Shown: piece by piece, positions 41,744 through 48,457 of the stretch | Position numbering within the stretch: position 1 is the stretch's first letter | Layout: every line of letters begins with the position of its first letter | Assembly: GCF_027625995.1 (NCBI RefSeq) | Contig: NZ_CP115396.1 | Location: forward strand, 372,001-436,000 | Length of the DNA stretch: 64,000 nt | Reading direction: 5' to 3' | Source: Hymenobacter yonginensis | GTDB taxonomy: Bacteria; Bacteroidota; Bacteroidia; Cytophagales; Hymenobacteraceae | Made by a program: the position numbers and the translations under genes | Notes under the pieces: model-generated | What the model was told of the DNA's origin: nothing | What the model saw: the letters and a program-made list of their open reading frames with translations, nothing else | Database searches by the model: none

Positions 41744-42625
41744 ATGACCTCGAAACTACTGCTGCCTCTGCTGCTGGTGCTGCTGGCCGCCACCCACCTC
41801 ACGGCCCAGGACCGGCCGGCCTACCGCCTGTTCACGGCCGCCGGCAAGCCCGCCGGCTACGACAAGATGCTCAAGGAGCTGGCCGCCGCCGACGTGGTGT
41901 TCTTTGGCGAGCAGCACAACGACCCCATGGCGCACTGGCTGGCGCTGCAGCTCACCAAAGACCTGCTACGCCTGCGCCAGGGCCAGCTGGTGCTGGGCCT
42001 GGAAATGTTTGAGCGCGACGTGCAGCCGCTGGTCGACCAGTACACCACCGGCGAGCTGGACGACAAAGCCTTCGAGGCCGACAGCCGTCCCTGGCCCAAC
42101 TACGCCACCGACTACAAGCCACTGCTGCAGCTGGCACGCCAGCAAAAATTCCGGGTGGTGGGCACCAACGTACCGCGCCGCTACGCCTCGCAGGTAGCCA
42201 AAGGCAGCCTGACGGCGCTGGAGGCCTTGCCCGCCGAAGAGAAAGCTTGGCTGGCACCTTTGCCGATGACGGTGGACTACGAGCTGCCCGGCTATAAGAA
42301 CATGGCCAAGATGTTCGGCGGCGACGCGGCCCACGCGGCCGGCGTGCAGAACATCATTCAGGCCCAGGCCCTCAAAGATGCCACTATGGCCCATTTCCTG
42401 CAGCAGGCCCGCCCCGCCGGCCACCTGCTGCTCCACGTCAACGGCGCCTACCACTCCGACAACCACGACGGTATTCTGGCCTACCTGCGCCAGCAGAACC
42501 CGCAATTGAAGGTGCTCACCCTCAGCACCGTCTCGCAGGCCAGCCTCGACAAGCTGGCAAAGGAGCATCAGCAGAAAGCCGATTTCCTGCTGGTGGTGCC
42601 CGAGGATATGACCAAGACGTATTAA
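41744..42625 (+). CDS. Exported ChaN/Tiki-like protein
   Basis: The 293-residue protein begins with a signal peptide (LLPLLLVLLAATHLTAQ) and then shows the ChaN-like haem-binding uptake pattern: VVFFGEQHNDPMAHWLAL near 48-65, LVLGLEMFERDVQPLVDQY near 84-102, FRVVGTNVPRRYASQV near 138-153 and LLLHVNGAYHSDNHDGI near 227-243. The glutamate and histidine motifs are the conserved metal or ligand contacts of the EreA/ChaN/Tiki clan. The family has been linked to haem uptake, but the clan also includes hydrolases, so the role is uncertain. It is probably periplasmic. It is followed by a palindromic element and an unrelated hypothetical gene. Confidence 0.82.
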   Translation: MTSKLLLPLLLVLLAATHLTAQDRPAYRLFTAAGKPAGYDKMLKELAAADVVFFGEQHNDPMAHWLALQLTKDLLRLRQGQLVLGLEMFERDVQPLVDQYTTGELDDKAFEADSRPWPNYATDYKPLLQLARQQKFRVVGTNVPRRYASQVAKGSLTALEALPAEEKAWLAPLPMTVDYELPGYKNMAKMFGGDAAHAAGVQNIIQAQALKDATMAHFLQQARPAGHLLLHVNGAYHSDNHDGILAYLRQQNPQLKVLTLSTVSQASLDKLAKEHQQKADFLLVVPEDMTKTY

Positions 42626-42654
42626 CTGTTTAACTGTTGACAGCAAAAAGGAAC

Positions 42655-42747
42655 GTCATTCCGAGTGTAGCGAGGAATCTCGCGTGCTGACGTTGCAATG
42701 GTAACCAGATAGCAGCACGCGAGATTCCTCGCTGCACTCGGAATGAC
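42655..42747. repeat. Palindromic element, family A
   Basis: Two 35-nt arms (42655-42689 and 42713-42747) are reverse complements at 34 of 35 positions and begin gtcattccgagtgtagcgag. The end part atctcgcgtgctgacgttg also occurs in the 36.04-kb element, so both belong to one family with diverged outer halves. The second arm supplies the ATG at 42743 ahead of the next gene. Confidence 0.9.
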
Positions 42748-42763
42748 ACAGCGTACTAGACCC

Positions 42764-43405
42764 ATGATTTCCACTCTCGACCTCACCCAACTGCCCGATG
42801 CGGCCACGCTGCAGCGCCTTTGCCAGGCCCTGGCCGCGCTGGACGCCATCAACTCGCCCGACCCAGAGTTTCGCTACTACACCTACAATCCGGCCTGGGA
42901 CGACAACGAGGCCCTGTTTGAGATGAGCGACGGCGAGGGCGACCAGATGCTGGTGCTGTTCCGGCCCGAAGGCTGCTGCATCAACGGCTTCCTCTCCGAA
43001 TACGACCAGCCCGAAAAGGCGCAGGTGACGCGCGGCCTGCCCGAGGTGTTCGACGAGTTTGTGTTCGGCGAGCCGGTGGCCTCCATCGGTACCACGTTCT
43101 GCGTGTGGTACACGCCCGCCCACGGCTGGCAAACCGGCCTTGTCGAGCAGGAGGAAGACGGCTCGGAGGAGCTGCTCTACATCTTCGACAACGACCCCGA
43201 CACCTACGCCGACTGGGCCAACGAGTACTACCTCGACGAAACCGAGCGGGAGCCCCTCGAAACTGCTGACGTGGCCCGCCTCTACCGCCACGAGCCTCTC
43301 ACGCAGGCCACCGCCCAGGCCCTCAACTCCGACCTCACCGACTGGCCCCAGCTGGCCTCCGACCTGGAAGCCATCGGCTATCCGCACGAGCTGAGCGTTG
43401 GCTAG
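42764..43405 (+). CDS. Hypothetical acidic protein
   Basis: I choose ATG 42764 (MISTLDLTQLPDAATLQ); an in-frame ATG at 42743 falls inside the palindromic repeat and would add MTQRTRP. The 213-residue product is soluble and acidic, with no signal peptide. Notable parts are FEMSDGEGDQMLVLF, EGCCINGFLSEYDQ and YIFDNDPDTYADWANEYYLDE. I do not recognise the family. Its pattern of short strands with conserved aromatic residues might suggest an immunity- or SMI1-like fold, but I cannot support that. The gene is flanked by the ChaN-like gene and a metallo-hydrolase gene, both on the same strand. Confidence 0.65.
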   Translation: MISTLDLTQLPDAATLQRLCQALAALDAINSPDPEFRYYTYNPAWDDNEALFEMSDGEGDQMLVLFRPEGCCINGFLSEYDQPEKAQVTRGLPEVFDEFVFGEPVASIGTTFCVWYTPAHGWQTGLVEQEEDGSEELLYIFDNDPDTYADWANEYYLDETEREPLETADVARLYRHEPLTQATAQALNSDLTDWPQLASDLEAIGYPHELSVG

Positions 43406-43452
43406 AAAGGCCGGGGTGTGCAGGGGAATCCAACTCTATCCAGCCCTTTCGA

Positions 43453-44415
43453 ATGAAAAAAACTGCTGTGCGCGTTGCGTGGCTGCTGGCGGCCACCTAC
43501 CTTCTTCTGCTGCGGCCGGCTCTGGCCCAGCCGGCCTTCACGGTAGTGCCGCTGGGAGTGCAGGGCGGGCTTAGCGAGGGCAACCTGTCGGCGTACCTGG
43601 CGGCGGCGGCCGGCTCCACCGACTACGTGTGTCTGGATGCGGGCAGCCTCTACACCGGCGTGGAAAAGGCCATTGCCCGCCGCGCGCTGCCGGGGCCGGC
43701 AGCCGAAGCCATCCGCAGCCGCATCAAAGGCTACCTGATTTCCCACGCCCACCTCGACCACGTAGCGGGGCTGCTGCTCAACGCCCCCGACGACGCGCCC
43801 AAGCCCATCTATGCGCTGCCCGGCTGCCTGGCTACCCTCCAAAACGACTACTTCAACTGGCGGGCCTGGCCCAACTTCGGCCCCGGAGGCGCGGCGCCGG
43901 CCCTGGGCAAATACCGGATGCAGCCTTTTGCTATCGGGCAGGAACTACCGCTGGCCAATACGGCGCTTCACGCCACAGCCTACGCGCTCAGCCACGGCCG
44001 GCCTTTCCAGAGCGCCGCGTTTCTGGTGCGCAGCGGCCGCCACTACCTGCTCTACCTCGGCGACACCGGCGCCGATGCTGTGGAGCAAACCCAGAACCTG
44101 CGCACACTGTGGCAGGCTGTGGCGCCGCTGCTGCAGGCCGGCCAGCTACGCGGGATTTTCATGGAAGCGTCTTACCCAAACCAGCAGCCCGACAAGCAGC
44201 TGTTCGGCCACCTCACGCCGCGGTTGTTCTGGCAGGAGCTGGCGGTGCTGGCCCAGCTGGCGGGGCCGGCTGCCTTGCGGGGTTTGCCAGTGGTGGTGAC
44301 TCACCTCAAGCCCACCGCCGACCACGAAGCCACCATCCGCCGCGAGCTGGCCGCTGGCAACACGCTCGGCGTGCGCCTGATTTTCCCGGTGCAGGGCGAA
44401 AAGCTGGCTTTCTGA
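43453..44415 (+). CDS. Class II cyclic nucleotide phosphodiesterase-like MBL-fold hydrolase
   Basis: The 320-residue protein has an N-terminal signal peptide (RVAWLLAATYLLLLRPALAQ) and the metallo-beta-lactamase metal-binding motif ISHAHLDHVAGLLLN near 95-109. Then come TAYALSHGRPFQSAAFLV with a second histidine near 180, LYLGDTGAD near 198 with a metal aspartate, and VVTHLKPT near 281. This order is that of the PDEase II (CpdP-like) family, which cleaves cAMP or related cyclic nucleotides. It would act in the periplasm, where cleaving imported or released cyclic nucleotides is plausible. Substrate and role are inferred from the family. Confidence 0.86.
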   Translation: MKKTAVRVAWLLAATYLLLLRPALAQPAFTVVPLGVQGGLSEGNLSAYLAAAAGSTDYVCLDAGSLYTGVEKAIARRALPGPAAEAIRSRIKGYLISHAHLDHVAGLLLNAPDDAPKPIYALPGCLATLQNDYFNWRAWPNFGPGGAAPALGKYRMQPFAIGQELPLANTALHATAYALSHGRPFQSAAFLVRSGRHYLLYLGDTGADAVEQTQNLRTLWQAVAPLLQAGQLRGIFMEASYPNQQPDKQLFGHLTPRLFWQELAVLAQLAGPAALRGLPVVVTHLKPTADHEATIRRELAAGNTLGVRLIFPVQGEKLAF

Positions 44416-44489
44416 AGCTGCCGGCTTCATGAAGCGAGGAATAAGCCGGAAAAGAACGTTCTTTCAGTCTCATCCAGTCTTCTGAAACC

Positions 44490-44840
44490 ATGGTAGACGT
44501 AACCATCCAGGGCCCCGACGTGCTGTTCAGCGTGCAGGGCCTGCACAAGCTCTGGGCCCTGAAAAGCCAGCTGTTGATTCCGCGCAGCCACATCCGGAGC
44601 GTGCGGCAGGACGCCGACGTGCTGAAAGGCTGGTGGAAAGGCTGGCGCGCCCCCGGCACCCACATCCCCGGCCTGCTGGCGGCCGGCACCTTCTACCACG
44701 AAGACAAGCGCATCTTCTGGGACATGCACAACGCTGAAAACGCCCTCATCATCGACTTGGAACACGACGAGTACAACCAGCTCATTGTGGAAGTAGCCGA
44801 CCCCGCCGCCGTACTGGCGCTGCTGGCCCCGGCGGAATAG
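44490..44840 (+). CDS. PH-like domain protein, unknown role
   Basis: The 116-residue protein is built of short strands with the pattern LWALKSQLLIPRSHIRSVRQD, then WWKGWRAPGTHIPGLLAAGTF, FWDMHNAENALIIDL and a final helix VADPAAVLALL. This is the look of a small bacterial PH-like protein seen as a stand-alone gene in several phyla, but the role is not known to me. It has no signal peptide or membrane segment, so it is presumably cytosolic. It ends just before a perfect bidirectional terminator that separates it from the convergent IscA-type gene. Confidence 0.7.
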   Translation: MVDVTIQGPDVLFSVQGLHKLWALKSQLLIPRSHIRSVRQDADVLKGWWKGWRAPGTHIPGLLAAGTFYHEDKRIFWDMHNAENALIIDLEHDEYNQLIVEVADPAAVLALLAPAE

Positions 44841-44884
44841 GCACAAAAAAAGCTCCGGCCGCAGGGCCGGAGCTTTTTTTGTGC
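44841..44884. terminator. Bidirectional terminator, 20-bp perfect stem
   Basis: gcacaaaaaaagctccggcc pairs perfectly with its reverse complement at 44865-44884 around the loop gcag. Runs of seven A and seven T on either side give a U-tract for both strands, serving the convergent PH-like and IscA-type genes. Confidence 0.92.
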
Positions 44885-44902
44885 GAGAAAACCAAGGGTT
44901 GC

Positions 44903-45256
44903 TTACGCCGAAAACGACGAGCCGCAGCCGCAGGTGCTCTTGGCCTGGGGGTTGCTGAAGATGAAGCCACGGGCGTTGAGGCCGTCCTGGAAATCAACTT
45001 CCATACCCAGCACGTACATGGCGTGCTTTTTATCCATGATCAGCGTGACGCCGTCGAGGTCGAAGGTTTCGTCCTGGTCTTTGGGCTTATCGAAGCCGAG
45101 CAGATAGCTCATGCCCGAGCAGCCCCCGCCCTGGACGCCCACGCGCAGGCCGTATTCGGCGGGCACGTTTTTCTCGTTCAGGATATTCCGAACCTCTTCC
45201 AGCGCGCGTGGCGTGAGGCTGATGGGAGCAAGTTTCGTGGAGACGGCCGTTGCCAT
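44903..45256 (-). CDS. A-type iron-sulfur carrier protein (IscA/ErpA-like)
   Basis: The 117-residue protein begins MATAVSTKLAPISLTPRALE; an upstream in-frame ATG at 45289 lies inside the promoter region and is less likely. The three cysteines typical of A-type carriers are present: GGGCSGMSYLLGF near 48 and the final CGCGSSF. They bind an Fe-S cluster and pass it to target enzymes. In the Bacteroidota this protein usually accompanies the SUF system, but no suf gene is nearby. A promoter box TATCTTTG (minus strand, 45287-45294) lies 30 nt ahead. The gene is closed by the bidirectional terminator on its left. Confidence 0.93.
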   Translation of the reverse strand: MATAVSTKLAPISLTPRALEEVRNILNEKNVPAEYGLRVGVQGGGCSGMSYLLGFDKPKDQDETFDLDGVTLIMDKKHAMYVLGMEVDFQDGLNARGFIFSNPQAKSTCGCGSSFSA

Positions 45257-45286
45257 AGTGCGTTCGTTTTTAGAAAAGTAAGGCGA

Positions 45287-45294
45287 CAAAGATA
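45287..45294 (-). promoter_or_regulatory. -7 box (TAnnTTTG) for the IscA-type gene
   Basis: On the minus strand the sequence is TATCTTTG, 30 nt upstream of the ATG at 45256. Confidence 0.6.
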
Positions 45295-45523
45295 CGAAGC
45301 CGGCGGGGGAGTAGCGTTACTGCCGGACTGGCTTTGTTGTGGCTACAACAGCAGCAGTCAGCCGCTGGTTCAGCGAAGCCCGTTCTGCTGGCGCCGGGGG
45401 CGGGTAGCCGGAATGCCGCCGGGCGGGTAGTGCGGCATCTGCGCGGGGTGGTTACCTTCGCAGCGCATAGTAGTTTCCTGGTTTTTGTTCACCTCTGCTG
45501 CCCGCGTGGCGGCCCCATTCTGC

Positions 45524-46060
45524 ATGGATACCACCGCTTACCTGTTTGATCTGCTCAAAACCCTGTTGCCGGCGCTGCTGGTAGCCGGCTCCATTTTCTA
45601 CCTCGTCCGGCAGCACCTCGACCGGGAGCAGCAGCGCCGCCTGCTGGAGCTGCGCCTCGAAAACAACAAGGCCACCCTGCCGCTGCGCCTGCAGGCCTTC
45701 GAGCGCATCACGCTGCTGCTGGAGCGCATCACGCCCAGTAACCTGCTGGTGCGCCTGAGCAGCGCCGGCCAGACGGCTCCCGAGTACCATCGGCTGCTGC
45801 TGCAGGAAATCCGGGCCGAATACGAGCACAACCTCAGCCAGCAGCTCTACATGAGCCCCGACACCTGGAGTGAGGTGAAAGCCGCCAAAGAGCACGTCCT
45901 GACGGCCATCAACAAGGCCTACCACACGCTGCCCCAGCCCCAGCAGGCGCGCGGCACCGAGCTAGCCAAGCGCATCCTCGAAAGCCTCATCACCGACGAA
46001 GTGGACCCCACCGAGCGGGCCCTGCTGTCCGTCAAGCGCGAAGCTTTCGGGCTATTTTAG
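45524..46060 (+). CDS. Membrane-anchored helical protein, unknown
   Basis: I place the start at ATG 45524 (MDTTAYLFDLLKTLLPALL), since upstream codons to 45485 look non-coding. The 178-residue product has one N-terminal membrane segment (about 9-27) and a long helical cytoplasmic part with basic and acidic heptad-like patterns (LDREQQRRLLELRLENNKA), then conserved-looking LQAFERITLLLERITPSNL and YEHNLSQQLYMSPDTW. It resembles a family of short one-TM proteins common in the Bacteroidota, but I have no name for it. It is followed after 8 bp by another small membrane-protein gene, so the two may be co-transcribed. Confidence 0.72.
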   Translation: MDTTAYLFDLLKTLLPALLVAGSIFYLVRQHLDREQQRRLLELRLENNKATLPLRLQAFERITLLLERITPSNLLVRLSSAGQTAPEYHRLLLQEIRAEYEHNLSQQLYMSPDTWSEVKAAKEHVLTAINKAYHTLPQPQQARGTELAKRILESLITDEVDPTERALLSVKREAFGLF

Positions 46061-46068
46061 GCGGTTGC

Positions 46069-46446
46069 ATGACGATGGCCCGGCCTAGATTAGCTGCTTT
46101 GACCGTGGCGCTGCTCGGCAGCCGCCTGTGTGCGGCCGAGGCCATGAAGAACCATACGTCCATGGGAGAAATTCTGTGGGCCATTGTGGTGCTGATAGCC
46201 GGCGTTCCGCTCGTCATTGCGTTTCTGATGTACTGGCTGGTGGTGTTGCTCAAAGACCGGCGACCCAGCGTGGCCGCTACTGTGCTGGTGGCGTTGAGTA
46301 GCTGGTGGCTGGGCTTGTTCGTGCTAGGGTCGCGGGAGAGTCCGGCCGAGTCGGCAAACTCCGCTACGTGGCAGGTGGTGCTGGTAGTGGCGTTGCTGAC
46401 TGCTGTTTGCGCCTGGGTAAGCATTCCATCCTCAGACGAAGATTAA
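46069..46446 (+). CDS. Small membrane protein, unknown
   Basis: The 125-residue frame begins ATG 46069; other in-frame starts at 46144 (MKNHTSMGE) or 46162 are possible and would remove a weak leader. It has hydrophobic segments near 34-56 (ILWAIVVLIAGVPLVIAFLMYW), 66-85 (SVAATVLVALSSWWLGLFVL) and 99-117 (WQVVLVVALLTAVCAWVSI), so three membrane spans are likely. No conserved family is recognised. It lies 8 bp after the preceding membrane-protein gene and 33 bp before a nucleotidase gene. Its reality rests on clean hydrophobic periodicity and gene spacing. Confidence 0.6.
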   Translation: MTMARPRLAALTVALLGSRLCAAEAMKNHTSMGEILWAIVVLIAGVPLVIAFLMYWLVVLLKDRRPSVAATVLVALSSWWLGLFVLGSRESPAESANSATWQVVLVVALLTAVCAWVSIPSSDED

Positions 46447-46479
46447 GCAGAGCCAAGAGGCTCGTAGCAACCCCAAACG

Positions 46480-47010
46480 ATGACGAAAACCCGCATTGCC
46501 GTGGATATGGACGAGGTAATAGCCGACTCCATTGCCCGGTTTCAGGAATGGTACGCCCACGAGTTCGGGCTGGAAATGACGCTGGCGCAGCTACGCGGCA
46601 AAAACTTCCACGACGCCGTGGCACCGGAGCACCAGTCGGCGCTGCGCGGCTACCCCAACCGGCCTGGCTTCTTCAAAGACCTACCCCTCATGGCTGACAG
46701 CCAGCGTGTGCTGCGCGAGTTAAGCCAGCGCCACGAGCTGTTCATCGCCTCGGCGGCCATGGAGTTTCCTAACTCGTTTCTGGATAAGCACGAGTGGCTG
46801 CAGCAGCACTTCAGCTTCATTCCATGGCGCAACGTGGTGTTCTGCGGCGACAAAAGCATCCTCAACGCCGACTTCCTCATCGACGACAACGCCTTCAACT
46901 TCGACAACTTCCGGGGCGAAGGCATCTTGTTCGACGCGCCGCATAACGCCCTGGAAACCCGCTACCGCCGCGTGCATAGCTGGCAGGAAATCGGCGCCAT
47001 CTTCCTGTAG
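46480..47010 (+). CDS. 5'(3')-deoxyribonucleotidase (NT5C type)
   Basis: The 176-residue HAD-fold phosphatase starts TRIAVDMDEVIADSIARF, with nucleophile and acid aspartates in DMDEV (about 9-13). ELFIASAAMEFPNSF near 86-100 carries the second motif, and FCGDKSILNADFLIDDNAFNF near 124-144 the third and fourth motifs with DD. The sequence NRPGFFKDLPLMADSQ is typical of the NT5C family, which removes phosphate from deoxynucleoside monophosphates and helps to balance dNTP pools. The length is usual. It ends just before a strong bidirectional terminator, facing bshA. Confidence 0.88.
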   Translation: MTKTRIAVDMDEVIADSIARFQEWYAHEFGLEMTLAQLRGKNFHDAVAPEHQSALRGYPNRPGFFKDLPLMADSQRVLRELSQRHELFIASAAMEFPNSFLDKHEWLQQHFSFIPWRNVVFCGDKSILNADFLIDDNAFNFDNFRGEGILFDAPHNALETRYRRVHSWQEIGAIFL

Positions 47011-47020
47011 CTAACCACAC

Positions 47021-47061
47021 AAAACAGAAGGCCCGACGCATTGCGCCGGGCCTTCTGTTTT
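47021..47061. terminator. Bidirectional terminator between nucleotidase and bshA
   Basis: aaaacagaaggcccg pairs perfectly with cgggccttctgtttt around an 11-nt loop that itself can pair (cgca/tgcg). A and T runs flank both sides. Confidence 0.9.
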
Positions 47062-47081
47062 CATCGAAGAACGAAAAACGA

Positions 47082-48224
47082 CTAGGCTGTGGCGGCCAGC
47101 ACCGCGTCGATAGCGCGCTGGTAGCAGGCTTCGTAGCGGGGCACGATGTTGCCGACGGCGAAGGTTTCGGCGTGGGCGCGGGCGGCCTCCTTGAAGCGGG
47201 TTAGATTGTCGTCCTGGAGCACGAACAGGGCGTTTTTCACCATGTCGGCCACGTCGCCGACGTTGCTGGTCATGCCCGTAATGCCGTGTTCGTTCAGCTC
47301 GGGAATGCCGCCGGCGTTGGTGCTGATAACGGGCACTTCGCAGGCCATGGCTTCCAGCGCCGCCAGCCCGAAGCTTTCCTTCTCGGACGGCATCAGAAAT
47401 AGATCCGACACGCTCAGCACTTCTTCCACTGCCTCCAGCTTGCCCAGGAAACGCACGTCGTTGCTGCTCAGGCCCAGGTCGCGGCAGAGCTTCTCGATGC
47501 GCGGCCGGTCGGGCCCGTCGCCGACTAGCAGCAGCTTGGCCGGCATCTGCTGGCGCACGCCGTCAAAGATGTGCACCACGTCTTCGACACGCTTCACCGA
47601 GCGGAAGTTGGACGTGTGGATGAGCAGCTTCTCGCCATCGGGCGCAATAGCAGCCTTGAAGTGGCTTTTGTCTTGCTTCTTGAAGCGGTCCAGGTTGATG
47701 AAGTTCGGAATCACCTCAATGTCCTTCTCGATGGCGAAGTACTCGTAGGTTTCCTTGCGCAGATCGGCCGAAACGGCCGTCACGCCATCCGACTGGTTGA
47801 TGCTGAACGTGACCACCGGCTCGTAGCTGGCGTCTTTGCCCACCAGCGTGATGTCGGTGCCGTGCAGGGTGGTGATGACCGGCACGCGGATGCCTTTAGT
47901 GATGAGGATCTGCTTGGCCATGTAGGCCGCCGAGGCGTGCGGAATGGCGTAGTGCACATGCAGCACGTCCAGCTTCTCGTTCTGCACGATGTCTACCATC
48001 TTGGAGGCCAGCGCCAGCTCGTAGGGCGGAAACTGGAACAGCGGGTAGGGCGGAATGTAGACCTCGTGGTAGAACAGGTTCTCGTTGAAGAAATCGAGGC
48101 GAACCGGCTGGCTGTAGGTGATGAAATGGACGCGGTGGCCGCGCTGGGCCAGGGCTTTGCCCAGCTCGGTGGCTACCACGCCGGAGCCGCCAAAGGTGGG
48201 GTAACAGACAATACCGATGTTCAT
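47082..48224 (-). CDS. bshA: N-acetyl-alpha-D-glucosaminyl L-malate synthase
   Basis: BshA joins GlcNAc from UDP-GlcNAc to L-malate, the first step of bacillithiol formation. The 380-residue GT4 enzyme has the diagnostic N-terminus IGIVCYPTFGGSGVVATELG, the middle VLHVHYAIPHASAAYMAKQ and TTLHGTDITLVGKD, and the donor-binding PSEKESFGLAALEAMACEVP near 285-304. GVTAVSADLRKET is also typical. No bshB or bshC is in this window. Bacillithiol use is known in several Bacteroidota, which fits the taxonomic reading. It lies alone on the minus strand between a bidirectional terminator and the GH3-fusion gene. Confidence 0.95.
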   Translation of the reverse strand: MNIGIVCYPTFGGSGVVATELGKALAQRGHRVHFITYSQPVRLDFFNENLFYHEVYIPPYPLFQFPPYELALASKMVDIVQNEKLDVLHVHYAIPHASAAYMAKQILITKGIRVPVITTLHGTDITLVGKDASYEPVVTFSINQSDGVTAVSADLRKETYEYFAIEKDIEVIPNFINLDRFKKQDKSHFKAAIAPDGEKLLIHTSNFRSVKRVEDVVHIFDGVRQQMPAKLLLVGDGPDRPRIEKLCRDLGLSSNDVRFLGKLEAVEEVLSVSDLFLMPSEKESFGLAALEAMACEVPVISTNAGGIPELNEHGITGMTSNVGDVADMVKNALFVLQDDNLTRFKEAARAHAETFAVGNIVPRYEACYQRAIDAVLAATA

Positions 48225-48372
48225 GACGTAGCGTGTGCTTTAGCTGGCACCGTCGCACGCAGGGGTGGGGCGGCGGGACAGGCGGAGTAGGGGAGAGCAA
48301 CCGGCCAAACCGGCGAAAGGAGTAGGGCTATGGAGCAATTGATGCACTGGCGCCGGCTTTCGGGCGCAAGGA

Positions 48373-48422
48373 CAAAAAAATCGGCGGCAAGCTGCTCCTT
48401 CAGGAACGCCTTGCCGCCGATT
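48373..48422 (-). terminator. Rho-independent terminator of the GH3-fusion gene
   Basis: On the minus strand aatcggcggcaag pairs with cttgccgccgatt (13 bp, perfect) and is followed by a run of T. It lies 36 nt after the stop of the GH3-fusion gene. Confidence 0.88.
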
Positions 48423-48457
48423 GCGGAGTCAAAGAAACAGAAAAGCCGGACAACAGG

